The notes beneath the pieces are model-generated. The model saw nothing but the letters and a program-made list of their open reading frames with translations. It was not told the origin of the DNA and ran no database searches. A stretch of 64,000 nt of DNA from Ruminococcus sp. (lineage in GTDB: Bacteria > Bacillota > Clostridia > Oscillospirales > Ruminococcaceae), in contig JAFXXU010000058.1 of NCBI GenBank assembly GCA_017542125.1, positions 124,001 through 188,000 on the forward strand. Reading direction: 5' to 3'. Position numbers and translations under genes: made by a program. Positions 7,454 through 15,581 of the stretch are shown one piece after another. How positions within the stretch are numbered: position 1 is the stretch's first letter; each line of letters starts with the position of its first letter.

Positions 7454-8026
7454 ATGGCAAACGCAGAGAAAAAGTCGAAAAAGATGACCTACGAAGAAAT
7501 AATCAGACTTGCAGCAAGCACCGGAGCAGAGGCAGGAGTCGAAAAGTACAAAGCAGAACTCGCAACGCATCAGAAAAGTGTGACCGATAAGAAGTTCAGA
7601 AACACAAAGGCCCTGCTCAAACAGTACAGAGCTTTGAGAGACTATGCCGAAAACGCAGTATTCTCTACTGAACAGCTCGAGAGCTTTCAGATAGCTGAAC
7701 TGATAAGCGGCATCACAGACTCCGACAAGTTCAAGGTGGAGTCCATTCAGAACCAAGTGGCGACCACCAAGACCATTATGATGCACGTTGAGACGATGCT
7801 CCAAGTGTATAAGAACAAGTGCCTCGCTTCCGAGAAAGACGAGGTTCGCAGGAGGTGGAGAGTCATCGAAAGAATGTATCTCTGCGGGGAATCACAGCCG
7901 GAGATATTCTCCATTGCGGAAAGCGAGAACATTGACGGCAGAACTGTATATAAGGACATAGACAAAGCGTGTGACGAACTGTCCAATTTGATATTCGGAT
8001 TGGACTTGAACAATTTTGTGATTTAG
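7454..8026 (+). CDS. ArpU-like phage late transcription regulator (sigma-region-4-like)
   Basis: 190 residues. The C-terminal ~70 residues carry a sigma-70-region-4-like HTH: RRWRVIERMYLCGESQPEIF then ENIDGRTVYKDIDKACDEL, ending in IFG. This is the layout of ArpU/RinA-type proteins that switch on packaging and lysis genes. The N-terminal half is helical. Its position at the end of the early region, before the late operon, agrees. A GGAGGG site lies 11 nt upstream of the ATG, and a CCTCC stretch in the leader (7363-7371) could pair with it, so translation may be controlled by leader structure and the antisense RNA. Confidence 0.75.
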   Translation: MANAEKKSKKMTYEEIIRLAASTGAEAGVEKYKAELATHQKSVTDKKFRNTKALLKQYRALRDYAENAVFSTEQLESFQIAELISGITDSDKFKVESIQNQVATTKTIMMHVETMLQVYKNKCLASEKDEVRRRWRVIERMYLCGESQPEIFSIAESENIDGRTVYKDIDKACDELSNLIFGLDLNNFVI

Positions 8027-8036
8027 GAGAATTGAT

Positions 8037-8600
8037 ATGAATGTAGCAATAATAATTGACAACAGCGGCAAACTCGAATTTGACCTCACCCACGACCAAG
8101 TGACTAAGATGCTTTCTTGCGCTTTCGGCAACGATCCCCGGCTTAACGGCATTCTTCCTGCCGTAAAGGAGACCGAGAAGCCTGTACAGCCCCCCCGTAT
8201 AGCAGAAAGAGCATTCTCTGCCTCCAACACCTCAGAAAGCAGGGTGAGCAGAATGTTCGGTAACGATTGGAGAAACAACGTTAGCAGGACATCCGAGCCG
8301 AGAAACGATATAGACGGAGTGAAAGGCTTCCTCCTCCTCGAGTGTCCGACTTGCAGAACTCGGAAAGCGTTCTGCACAAAGTCTCCTATCAAGACAAGCT
8401 ATTGCTCTTGTGGAGAGACCATAAAGATCGACGATCTCATACCTGTCGAGATCAAATGCAAGTGCGGCAGGACATGGAGATACAAGACGAACATCAAAGA
8501 TAGATACATCACCCATAATTGTCTTGACTGCGGCTCGCCGGTTGACCTCGAGTACAACTCGAGAAGAAACAGATACGAGACTATCGGAGGTGGCAGATAG
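8037..8600 (+). CDS. Zinc-ribbon phage protein, 187 aa
   Basis: The N-terminal half is a short hydrophobic/polar segment with a Ser-rich linker. The C-terminal ~90 residues hold four Cys pairs or near-pairs (CPTCRTRKAFC, YCSCGE, KCKCGRTW, CLDCGS), consistent with two zinc ribbons. Likely a nucleic-acid or protein binding factor; no specific family recognised. Confidence 0.6.
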   Translation: MNVAIIIDNSGKLEFDLTHDQVTKMLSCAFGNDPRLNGILPAVKETEKPVQPPRIAERAFSASNTSESRVSRMFGNDWRNNVSRTSEPRNDIDGVKGFLLLECPTCRTRKAFCTKSPIKTSYCSCGETIKIDDLIPVEIKCKCGRTWRYKTNIKDRYITHNCLDCGSPVDLEYNSRRNRYETIGGGR

Positions 8601-8601
8601 T

Positions 8602-8922
8602 ATGACATCGTTTGACAGAGCTTTGATATACACCTTCGGCTACATCGGATTTCTGATGCTGCAAGCAGGAGAAGACACTGACAGGATACATTTCATCTAC
8701 ATGACAGTTATCTATGCAGTCCTCATCATATCAGAAAACAGAGTAAGCGTTCACCGGGAAAAGGCAGAGTATTATAAGAGACTTTTCCTTGATCAGAACA
8801 GAAAATGCATGAAATACGTCAATCAGCTCGGAGGCTCCAATAATGACAGAAGGACAAGGATATTTCGCATCTTTCGTGTCGCAGGGCAAAAATCGGGCAT
8901 TGACAAGTCAAAATCGGCGTGA
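8602..8922 (+). CDS. Small putative membrane protein, 106 aa
   Basis: Two hydrophobic stretches (YTFGYIGFLML and FIYMTVIYAVLII) in the first 55 residues suggest two membrane helices. A basic C-terminal tail (RRTRIFRIFRVAGQKSG) would lie in the cytosol. A GGAGGTG site precedes the ATG. The promoter of the cargo cassette overlaps its last codons. Function unknown. Confidence 0.55.
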   Translation: MTSFDRALIYTFGYIGFLMLQAGEDTDRIHFIYMTVIYAVLIISENRVSVHREKAEYYKRLFLDQNRKCMKYVNQLGGSNNDRRTRIFRIFRVAGQKSGIDKSKSA

Positions 8923-8928
8923 TAAAAT
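8900..8928 (+). promoter_or_regulatory. Strong promoter at the head of the cargo cassette
   Basis: TTGACA (8900-8905), a 17-bp spacer and TAAAAT (8923-8928) make a near-perfect vegetative promoter. It overlaps the end of the preceding membrane-protein gene. The start site would be near 8935, only ~16 nt before the hairpin at 8951. Confidence 0.7.
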
Positions 8929-8950
8929 GTAACCTAACAAGTAATCCCAC

Positions 8951-8978
8951 AGGAGCCTCGATGACCGGGGCTCCTTTT
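8951..8978 (+). terminator. Terminator/attenuator between promoter and UDP-Galp mutase gene
   Basis: AGGAGCCTC pairs with GGGGCTCCT around a GATGACC loop, followed by TTTTCGTTT. It stops early-operon transcripts and sits directly after the promoter at 8900-8928, so cassette expression must depend on read-through or antitermination. Confidence 0.7.
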
Positions 8979-8994
8979 CGTTTGGAGAGATATA

Positions 8995-10092
8995 ATGAGA
9001 AAGTATGACTATCTTATCGTCGGAGCAGGCTTGTTCGGAGCTACGTTCGCTCACGAAATGACCAAAGCAGGAAGAACGTGTATTGCTGTTGAGAAAAAGC
9101 ATCACGTCGGAGGGCTGTGTGCCTCTGCTCGCGTAGAGGGCATCGACGTGCATCTGTACGGAGCCCACATCTTCAAGACTGATGACAAGGAAACATGGGA
9201 GTTCATCAATCAGTTCGGAGAGTTCAACAACTTTGTCAACACGCCGATTGCAATATGCGACGGAGAAGCGTACAATCTTCCGTTCAACATGAACACGTTT
9301 GCAAAGGTGTTCGGAGTGGTCACTCCCGAAGAAGCAAGAAAAGCCCTCAGCATCCCGAACATCGAAGCTCCCTCCAATCTTGAAGATTATGCGATCTCTA
9401 AAGTCGGAAAAAAGATTTATGATATGTTTATAAAAGGCTACACAGAGAAACAATGGGGGAAGCCTTGCTCACAGCTTCCTATGACGATTTTAAGCGACAT
9501 TCCCATTCGGTACACCTACAACAACAACTACTACAATAAACGCTTCCAAGGCGTTCCTATGTGCGGATATGACGAACTCATAAGAAAAATGTTTCGAGGC
9601 ATTTCAGTCATAACCGGAATATCGTACAAAGGTCTGAAAAGGAGCTGCGATATCAACGCAAAGAAGATCATCTACACCGGCCCGATAGACGAGTTCTTCG
9701 ATTATAAGTTCGGAGTCCTCAAATACCGTTCTTTGAAGTTTGAGCATAAAGTATTTGACTGTCCAAACAAGAACGGAGTTGCCGTCACAAATTACGTCGA
9801 TAAGAACATTCCCTACACAAGAGTCATAGAGCATAAGCATTTCTGCAATCACAACTCCGACAGCACTGTTTTGACATACGAGTTTCCTCAGAATTACGAA
9901 ATAGGAGGCGAGGCGTACTATCCTCTTAACGATGAAGAGAGCGATGAGATGTATGCCAAATATGTAGAGTACGCCAAGCGCGAATGCCCCGATATCATTT
10001 TCTGCGGAAGACTCGGTTCGTATAGATACGATGATATGGCAGAGTGCATCGAAAGAGCCCGAAAGCTCGCAAGAGAGGAGTTGTCAAAGTGA
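8995..10092 (+). CDS. glf: UDP-galactopyranose mutase
   Basis: 365 residues, the usual family length. It has the N-terminal FAD dinucleotide site VGAGLFGATFA, the family motifs YTEKQWGK and TGPIDEFFDYKFG, IPYTRVIEHKHF, and the C-terminal FAD segment GRLGSYRYDDM. The enzyme converts UDP-galactopyranose to UDP-galactofuranose in the cytosol using reduced FAD. It opens a cassette with a deacetylase, an amino-acid-type enzyme, an ATP-grasp ligase and a glycosyltransferase, so it probably supplies a furanose nucleotide sugar for a phage-specific glycoconjugate. GAGAG site upstream of the ATG. Confidence 0.93.
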   Translation: MRKYDYLIVGAGLFGATFAHEMTKAGRTCIAVEKKHHVGGLCASARVEGIDVHLYGAHIFKTDDKETWEFINQFGEFNNFVNTPIAICDGEAYNLPFNMNTFAKVFGVVTPEEARKALSIPNIEAPSNLEDYAISKVGKKIYDMFIKGYTEKQWGKPCSQLPMTILSDIPIRYTYNNNYYNKRFQGVPMCGYDELIRKMFRGISVITGISYKGLKRSCDINAKKIIYTGPIDEFFDYKFGVLKYRSLKFEHKVFDCPNKNGVAVTNYVDKNIPYTRVIEHKHFCNHNSDSTVLTYEFPQNYEIGGEAYYPLNDEESDEMYAKYVEYAKRECPDIIFCGRLGSYRYDDMAECIERARKLAREELSK

Positions 10093-10781
10093 AAGACGAG
10101 AGATATCTTATAGTTGTTGCTCACCCCGACGACGAGCTTCTCGGATGCGGAGCAACGATTTCCAAGCTGAAACGAAAAGGCTGCTATGTTGCGATCTGTG
10201 TATTGAGCTGTGAGAGCAGCACAAGAACAGACGACATCTTCCATACTATGCTCAAAACGCACGAGGCTCTCGGGGTTGACAAGACTCTCACGGCGAGCTT
10301 CGGATGTATGCGCTTCAAGGACGAAGATCATCACACTATGGTAAAGTTTATCGAAAAGGCTATCAAGAAGACGAAGCCCACTACGATCATAACGCACCAC
10401 CCGTGCGATCTCCATAACGATCATTACATTACCTCTATCGTTTGTCAAGAAGCCGCAAGACTTCCTCAAAGGCAGATAGGCTACGAGAAGACCTTAAAGA
10501 GGATAATGTTTATGGAGGTTCCCTCTGAAACAGACTTTGCCCTCAACCATGCATGGGGGAAGTTCACTCCGAATTACTATATAGGAGTCAAGAAATCCGA
10601 TGTGAAGAAGAAAATCGACTTGCTGAAAGAGTACGACTATGTTGTCAGAAAAGCCCCTCACCCTCGTTCCGAGGACAACATCAACGCACTGCCTATCGTA
10701 AGAGGCGCAGAAAGTGGATTGAAAAGAGCAGAGGCTTTTCAGATTGTGTTTGAAATAGGTGAAGCTGATGAAAAGGATTGA
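10089..10781 (+). CDS. PIG-L/LmbE-family deacetylase
   Basis: 230 residues. It carries the metal motif AHPDDELLGCG (about 11-21) and the second metal/histidine segment HHPCDLHNDH (about 113-122), both hallmarks of zinc N-acetylglucosaminyl deacetylases. The family removes N-acetyl groups from sugar amines, leaving a free amine. It overlaps glf by 4 bp (GTG start with a GAGAGGAG site), so the two enzymes are probably made together and act on the same sugar. The exact substrate cannot be read from sequence. Confidence 0.9.
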   Translation: MKDERYLIVVAHPDDELLGCGATISKLKRKGCYVAICVLSCESSTRTDDIFHTMLKTHEALGVDKTLTASFGCMRFKDEDHHTMVKFIEKAIKKTKPTTIITHHPCDLHNDHYITSIVCQEAARLPQRQIGYEKTLKRIMFMEVPSETDFALNHAWGKFTPNYYIGVKKSDVKKKIDLLKEYDYVVRKAPHPRSEDNINALPIVRGAESGLKRAEAFQIVFEIGEADEKD

Positions 10782-11358
10782 AGTCGTTGAGATGAAAGTC
10801 CGGGACCTCAAAAAGGATTTCGGAAACCCAAGAAAGATAAGCAAGAGGAAAAGAGACGAGCTTCGCAAGCACCTCGAGGAGCTTAACGATTTCGGGATTG
10901 TCCTCATAGACGAGAATGACAACATCATAGGAGGCAATCAGAGAGTCTCCGTCCTATATGAAATGGATCCTGATACAATCGTTCTCTGCAAGAGGCTCAT
11001 TGGATATACCAAGAGCGAGCTCAAAGCTATCAACATTATAGATAACACTCATGCAGGAGAATGGGATCTCGATGCCCTTGCAGACTGGAATGCAGACATT
11101 CAGCTCGATCTCGGATTTGAGACAGCATCTCAGAACGACTCGATGCAGGACAGGCGCACAAAGGAAATGGAACTCATCCACTATGAAAAGTACGACTATG
11201 TTATGATAGTCTGCAAGCACGAGACCGACTATCTCGACCTCTGTCGGAAGCTCGGCATTGAGGGAAAGAAGATTGCTATGACCAAGAAGCGCAAAATCAA
11301 AGCGAGAGCCATTTGGTACGACGATGTTCAATGCGATATACGAGCAAAGGAGGAATGA
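10768..11358 (+). CDS. ParB/Srx-fold protein
   Basis: 196 residues. The N-terminal ~75 residues match the ParB/sulfiredoxin fold: NPRKISKRKRDELRKHLEEL, then GIVLIDENDNIIGGNQRVSV, where the GG(N/H)xR loop is the nucleotide/DNA site. The C-terminal part is a probable DNA- or protein-binding extension. Such proteins often sit beside phage DNA-modification genes. Within this sugar/amine cassette it is the one gene that suggests DNA as the target. The ATG is preferred over a GTG 9 bp upstream because of the AGGTGA site. Confidence 0.8.
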   Translation: MKRIEVVEMKVRDLKKDFGNPRKISKRKRDELRKHLEELNDFGIVLIDENDNIIGGNQRVSVLYEMDPDTIVLCKRLIGYTKSELKAINIIDNTHAGEWDLDALADWNADIQLDLGFETASQNDSMQDRRTKEMELIHYEKYDYVMIVCKHETDYLDLCRKLGIEGKKIAMTKKRKIKARAIWYDDVQCDIRAKEE

Positions 11359-11363
11359 AAAAT

Positions 11364-12470
11364 ATGTATTCTAAGACCCCTATGTTCGTTTTCAACAGAG
11401 AAGCCTATAACATCAACCTATCGTACCTCAAAAACGCATTTAAGCAGCGTATGGATGGCTTTAAGGTTGGATATTCGTTCAAAACAAATCCTCACCCGCT
11501 TGTTTTGAAAGCTGCGCTCGAAAATGGGATGTATGCAGAGGTTGTGAGCCCCTACGAGTATAGCAAAGCCATTGAAGCGGGCTTTACTCCGAACAGAATT
11601 ATCTACAATGGAGTATGCAAGGACATGACGCAAGCATATTTCTGCTCCGCTTCCGGTGGAATTGTGAATGTAGACAGCACCGTTGAGCTCGTAGAGCTCG
11701 ATAAGCACAGTTCCGGAGAGTTGAACATAGGAGTTCGGCTCTCGTTTGAGGTTGGAAAAAGCCCTATCTCTCGCTTCGGCATCCCCATTCAGTCGAAAGA
11801 CTTTGAAGCCCTCCTCGATATTGACAGACACAACAGCAGAGTTCACATAAGAGGACTTAGCTGCCACCTCACCCATGCAAGGAGTGCAGATGAATGGAGA
11901 CTAAGGGCGAACATAATGGCAAATGCGGCACGGCAGTTCAAAGATGTCAAGTACATCGACTTGGGAGGGAATATGTACTCTCCAATGGACTGCGGATATT
12001 CTGCGAATTTCCCCGGGCACGTTTCGTTTGATGAATATGCAGCAGCAATATGCCCCGAACTCGCAGATTTCGACGGAGATCTCATTCTCGAAACCGGGAC
12101 ACCTCTTATAGCAAACGCTGTTGACTTGCGGTGCAACGTTACTGCTATCAAGAAGAACAAGGACAAGACCTTTATCGTTGTTGATGCAAGCTCCTATGAT
12201 ATAGGGATTGTGTGCAGACACACCCACCTCACATACGACGTAGAGCACAATCAATACTCTTGGAATAGTTCGTTTGCAGAGATAGAAGACGACAGCAAAG
12301 CCACGGTAGTAGGCTATACTTGCATCGAGGATGACGTCATCTGCACAGATTTCAAGGCTCCCGTATCTGTTGGTGACACTATTGTGTTCCACAACGTAGG
12401 AGCCTATTCTGTGTCGTTCGCATCCGATTTCATTATGCCAAAGATAGGCCTCGTCGAAAGAAAGGACTGA
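11364..12470 (+). CDS. PLP-dependent decarboxylase/racemase-fold enzyme (Orn/DAP/Arg decarboxylase group)
   Basis: 368 residues with fold-type III layout. The probable PLP lysine is in VGYSFKTNPHP (about residue 38). A barrel His follows in LSCHLTHARS, a glycine loop in DLGGNMYS, and the C-terminal beta-barrel motif VGAYSVSFASDF corresponds to the substrate/PLP-binding GAY region of diaminopimelate and ornithine decarboxylases. It would decarboxylate or racemise a basic amino acid, or act on a carrier-bound form. A neighbouring ATP-grasp ligase suggests its product is joined to something. AAGGAGG precedes the chosen ATG. Confidence 0.85.
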   Translation: MYSKTPMFVFNREAYNINLSYLKNAFKQRMDGFKVGYSFKTNPHPLVLKAALENGMYAEVVSPYEYSKAIEAGFTPNRIIYNGVCKDMTQAYFCSASGGIVNVDSTVELVELDKHSSGELNIGVRLSFEVGKSPISRFGIPIQSKDFEALLDIDRHNSRVHIRGLSCHLTHARSADEWRLRANIMANAARQFKDVKYIDLGGNMYSPMDCGYSANFPGHVSFDEYAAAICPELADFDGDLILETGTPLIANAVDLRCNVTAIKKNKDKTFIVVDASSYDIGIVCRHTHLTYDVEHNQYSWNSSFAEIEDDSKATVVGYTCIEDDVICTDFKAPVSVGDTIVFHNVGAYSVSFASDFIMPKIGLVERKD

Positions 12471-12474
12471 TACA

Positions 12475-13545
12475 ATGTTACCGTCATCGTATATCAGAAA
12501 AGACAGCCCCCTCCGTGTTCTGATAACTTGCGCTCTCGGAGACTATGTCAGAAGCACTGTGCTTTCGTTAAAGCATAATTTTGATGACCGTAAGATATTC
12601 GTCATAGGAACAGATATAAGGGACGAAGACTATGATGCCGGTTATATCAACGGCTTCCGTAAGGTTCCTATGTGTAGCAGCCCGTATTACATTGACACTA
12701 TCCTTTCTATCTGCATCTCCGAGCACATCAACGTTGTCATTCCGACGAATACAATGGAGCTCGAGTCTTTCGATGCTCGCAGGAATGAGTTTGAGTATCA
12801 CGGGATCTCAGTCGCTTGCACATCAGGTTTCCTTTCAGATGTTAACTCCAAGGACAGCCTGCATAATCTCATGAAGAAGATCAACGTGAATTATCTCCCG
12901 TCTTCCGTCATCAACTCTGTCGAAGATGCAGAGAGGTTCATCAGAAGACAAGGACCCGATAAGACCTTTTGCGTTAAGCAGCTTCACAACTGCGGTGCAA
13001 GAGGTTTTCGCATTATAACGACATCTCCCCCTTCTTGCCCGACAGACAAAGGAACAAACCGCATCCCGGTATCTGCTCTCGATGACGTCCTCAAAGCAGA
13101 GGGATCTATGCTCATGCAGGAGTACCTCACCGGAGACGAATACTCTGCTGATATGTTCTGCGACAACGGAGAGATACTGTTCTTCGCTCTCCGAAAGAAC
13201 GAGGTTATGGTAAACGGCGTTGCTCAAAAAAGCGTTGTCGTTCGAGAGATACCCGAAATCACCTATATGTGCGAAAAGGTTGTGTATGCCGCAAAGCTAT
13301 GCGGAGTAGTAGGTTTCGATATCAAGTGCAGTTCTGACGGACAGCCGTATATTATAGACTGTAACCCTCGCTTGACTGCGACAGTATCTGTTGTTGCCTA
13401 TGCAGGGCTCAATCTCCCATATCTCGCTGTAAAATATGCTCTCAAAGAGCCTTTGCCTCGTGAGTCTGTAAAGCTAAGATACGGAGCAGCTTGCAGGAGA
13501 GTTATGACAGACATCTTCTACAACGGCGGGAGCGTGAAATGGTAA
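12475..13545 (+). CDS. ATP-grasp ligase (carbamoyl-phosphate-synthase/PylC-like)
   Basis: 356 residues. An N-terminal Rossmann-like domain (RVLITCALGDYVRS, then VVIPTNTMELESF) comes first. The ATP-grasp core follows, with KQLHNCGARGFR (ATP lysine region), MQEYLTGDEYSADMF and the metal-binding segment YIIDCNPRLTAT. ATP-grasp enzymes activate a carboxylate as an acyl phosphate and join it to an amine. With the deacetylase (free sugar amine) and the PLP enzyme (amino acid or amine) next to it, an amide-forming step is the natural inference. Overlaps the next gene by 7 bp. Confidence 0.88.
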   Translation: MLPSSYIRKDSPLRVLITCALGDYVRSTVLSLKHNFDDRKIFVIGTDIRDEDYDAGYINGFRKVPMCSSPYYIDTILSICISEHINVVIPTNTMELESFDARRNEFEYHGISVACTSGFLSDVNSKDSLHNLMKKINVNYLPSSVINSVEDAERFIRRQGPDKTFCVKQLHNCGARGFRIITTSPPSCPTDKGTNRIPVSALDDVLKAEGSMLMQEYLTGDEYSADMFCDNGEILFFALRKNEVMVNGVAQKSVVVREIPEITYMCEKVVYAAKLCGVVGFDIKCSSDGQPYIIDCNPRLTATVSVVAYAGLNLPYLAVKYALKEPLPRESVKLRYGAACRRVMTDIFYNGGSVKW

Positions 13546-14264
13546 TGGAAGAAGCTACATTTGCTATCTATGTACCCTCATACAAGCGAGCCAACAGAAT
13601 ACTCACTTATCGCCTTTTTGAGAAATGCAAGTACCTCGTCAGAGAGTCTGAAAAGGCAGCATACATCGAAGCAGGAATAGCAGAAGATGATGTTTGGGCC
13701 GTCGATGACGAGCTTATAAACTCCGGCTCGAAAGCATATCAGTACATCATGGACAATGCTCCCGAAGATGTCTTTGCAATAGCAGATGATGATATCGAGG
13801 ATATGAAGTATATGCTTTCTGAATGCAGAGACATAGGAAAAAACGTTGAGATTATCACCTCTGAAATGGAGAGGATAGCTCAACTGATGCTTGATCTCGA
13901 CATAGGTTTCGGCTTTGTTGGGGTAAATGCTATCCCATACAACTATGACCGTGAGTTTTGTTGGAAACAGATCCCCGGGGCGATAAAGTGGTTCAACCGT
14001 AAGAAGTTTGTTGCAAGGAGAGATGAACGAGTTACCGAAAACTTTGACATTGATCTCGTATTGCAGGAGCTTGCCGTCAACCGCATCTGTCTGAGTCCCA
14101 AGTATTTCTATGACAAAGGTGTCATCGACAAAAATGCAGGAGGCAACAGTGAGAGGAAGCGTGCCGATCAGATAGCCTCTATCAATAATATGAAAGCGAA
14201 ATGGGGCAAGTATTTCGATTACAATTTCGCAAAGAATAAGCCGATAATCAACGTGAAACGATAG
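13539..14264 (+). CDS. GT-A-type glycosyltransferase (resembles phage TET-associated GT family)
   Basis: 241 residues. FAIYVPSYKRANRILTY (about 7-23) is the nucleotide-sugar entry strand, WAVDDELINSGSKAYQYIMD follows, and FAIADDDIEDM (about 79-89) holds the DxD-like metal site of GT-A enzymes. The PSYKRA...DDDIED layout resembles the glycosyltransferases found with phage base-hypermodification operons (TAGT type); this is recall, not a search. It overlaps the ATP-grasp gene, ends the cassette, and is the likely transfer step for the sugar made by the upstream enzymes. Acceptor (DNA base, protein or cell envelope) unknown. Confidence 0.72.
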   Translation: MVMEEATFAIYVPSYKRANRILTYRLFEKCKYLVRESEKAAYIEAGIAEDDVWAVDDELINSGSKAYQYIMDNAPEDVFAIADDDIEDMKYMLSECRDIGKNVEIITSEMERIAQLMLDLDIGFGFVGVNAIPYNYDREFCWKQIPGAIKWFNRKKFVARRDERVTENFDIDLVLQELAVNRICLSPKYFYDKGVIDKNAGGNSERKRADQIASINNMKAKWGKYFDYNFAKNKPIINVKR

Positions 14265-14309
14265 TTTTGTAAACTTTAAGTTAACTATGCCGATATGAGA
14301 ATATTATGC

Positions 14310-14338
14310 TTGCAAGCAGTGTGCTATGGTGGTAGAAT
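14310..14338 (+). promoter_or_regulatory. Promoter after the cargo cassette
   Basis: TTGCAA (14310-14315), 17-bp spacer, TAGAAT (14333-14338). Just upstream an imperfect dyad (ATAGTT...AACTAT, around 14263-14290) could be an operator. It would give the following single gene its own transcription unit. Confidence 0.5.
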
Positions 14339-14394
14339 TAAACTATACCCAAACCATATCCAAAAGAAATCAGAACATCAAGGAGGTCGATTTT

Positions 14395-15078
14395 ATGGGT
14401 TACACACCACGCACGAAGCACGGATACAGCTTGTTCGCTATGTCGAGTATGCTTCAAAAGGCAATCAGACGAGGAGATTTGCAGCACGCAGGGTATGCCG
14501 CAAATGAAATGTTCGGAGACTACCATTCCTATCTATGGAAAAGGCTCCTTACGATCTCGGCAGAGGATTGCTACGGCATAATGACAAAGGAGATCATAGC
14601 TCTCAAAGAAGCTGATGAAGCTGTGAACGGCAGAAAGAAAGGCTACGACAGAGATCAGCTTTTCGTCGCAAAGGCCCTCGTTCTTATGTGTCTTGCAAGA
14701 AAGAACAGGGACGGATGCTATGTCGCTTGCAATTTTATGGTTCCTGACAGAACGCTTGATCCCGAAAAGATACCAGGCTGTTATTCGCTCAAAGACTTTG
14801 ATTTCCCAGACGGCGACATTCCCGATTGGGTGTATGACATTCATACTCTCGAGGGCAGGAAGAAAGGCAAGACAGATCTCGATATGACAATAGACGAGCA
14901 GGAGGCCTTATATCCTAAACAGATGAGTCTTTTCGACGATGCCTCTTGGGGCTACTACTACGACGATCAGATCAAGAAAGGGAATATCAAGGACCCGAAG
15001 CAGATAAAAGACATCGAAAAATTTCAACAGGGTAAAGAGAATGACCCTACCCATTGCGGAGATAAGTTCCCCGGGTAA
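14395..15078 (+). CDS. Hypothetical protein resembling the RarA/MgsA C-terminal region
   Basis: 227 residues started at the ATG with an AAGGAGG site. About residues 12-60 (LFAMSSMLQKAIRRGDLQHAGYAANEM...WKRLLTISAEDC) resemble the C-terminal helical domain of RarA/MgsA/WRNIP1 proteins (MQKAIRRGD...WRRLLVIASED). The rest is unrecognised. There is no AAA+ domain. It has its own promoter and is followed by a terminator, so it is a one-gene unit between the cargo cassette and the terminase. A link to replication-fork or phage DNA handling is only a suggestion from the similarity. Confidence 0.6.
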   Translation: MGYTPRTKHGYSLFAMSSMLQKAIRRGDLQHAGYAANEMFGDYHSYLWKRLLTISAEDCYGIMTKEIIALKEADEAVNGRKKGYDRDQLFVAKALVLMCLARKNRDGCYVACNFMVPDRTLDPEKIPGCYSLKDFDFPDGDIPDWVYDIHTLEGRKKGKTDLDMTIDEQEALYPKQMSLFDDASWGYYYDDQIKKGNIKDPKQIKDIEKFQQGKENDPTHCGDKFPG

Positions 15079-15098
15079 ATGAATTGAATATCAAGAAC

Positions 15099-15128
15099 AG
15101 GGAGTCGATTTTCGGCTCCCTATTTTTG
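15099..15128 (+). terminator. Rho-independent terminator before the terminase genes
   Basis: AGGGAG (15099-15104) pairs with CTCCCT (15116-15121) around an 11-nt spacer, followed by ATTTTTGT. It closes the 14395 transcription unit and insulates the late packaging operon from the cargo region. Confidence 0.75.
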
Positions 15129-15146
15129 TAATTGGAAGGTGGTGCG

Positions 15147-15581
15147 ATGCCGAGAAAAGGAAAGCCCGAAAACCTCATACCTCTCAATAAGCGAACAAAG
15201 GAGGAACAAAAGAAAATCACCTCCAAAGGGGGTACGGCAAGCGGAGCTGCAAGACGCAAGAAAAGAGATGCAAAATCCGCTGCTCAGTTGATCCTCAATC
15301 TCCCTGCTCTCGATAACGTAAGGAAGAACCTTAAAGCAATGGGAGTCAAAGATGCTGATGATATGACCAACCTTATCGCTATCATGGCAAGGGCATTTGA
15401 AAAGAGTATGACGGGCGACGTTGGAGCTATGCGCTTCCTCCTTGAAATGGCTAACATCACCCCTGCACAGAAGTTTGCCGAGAAGCAATACAAGGACAAG
15501 ATGAAGAAGCCTCAGACCGAGAAAGACGAGGCTATTCAGAAATTGGAGGAGGTATTGGAGGAGATCAAGAGTGGCTTTTAG
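15147..15581 (+). CDS. Terminase small subunit (putative)
   Basis: 144 residues, very basic N-terminus (PRKGKPENLIPLNKRTKEEQ...AARRKKRDAK), helical centre and an acidic C-terminal helix. It lies directly upstream of the large terminase and overlaps it by 11 bp, the standard place for the DNA-recognition subunit. The sequence is of the type often annotated as a small terminase or HTH-like phage protein. Assignment rests on position and charge pattern. Confidence 0.65.
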   Translation: MPRKGKPENLIPLNKRTKEEQKKITSKGGTASGAARRKKRDAKSAAQLILNLPALDNVRKNLKAMGVKDADDMTNLIAIMARAFEKSMTGDVGAMRFLLEMANITPAQKFAEKQYKDKMKKPQTEKDEAIQKLEEVLEEIKSGF

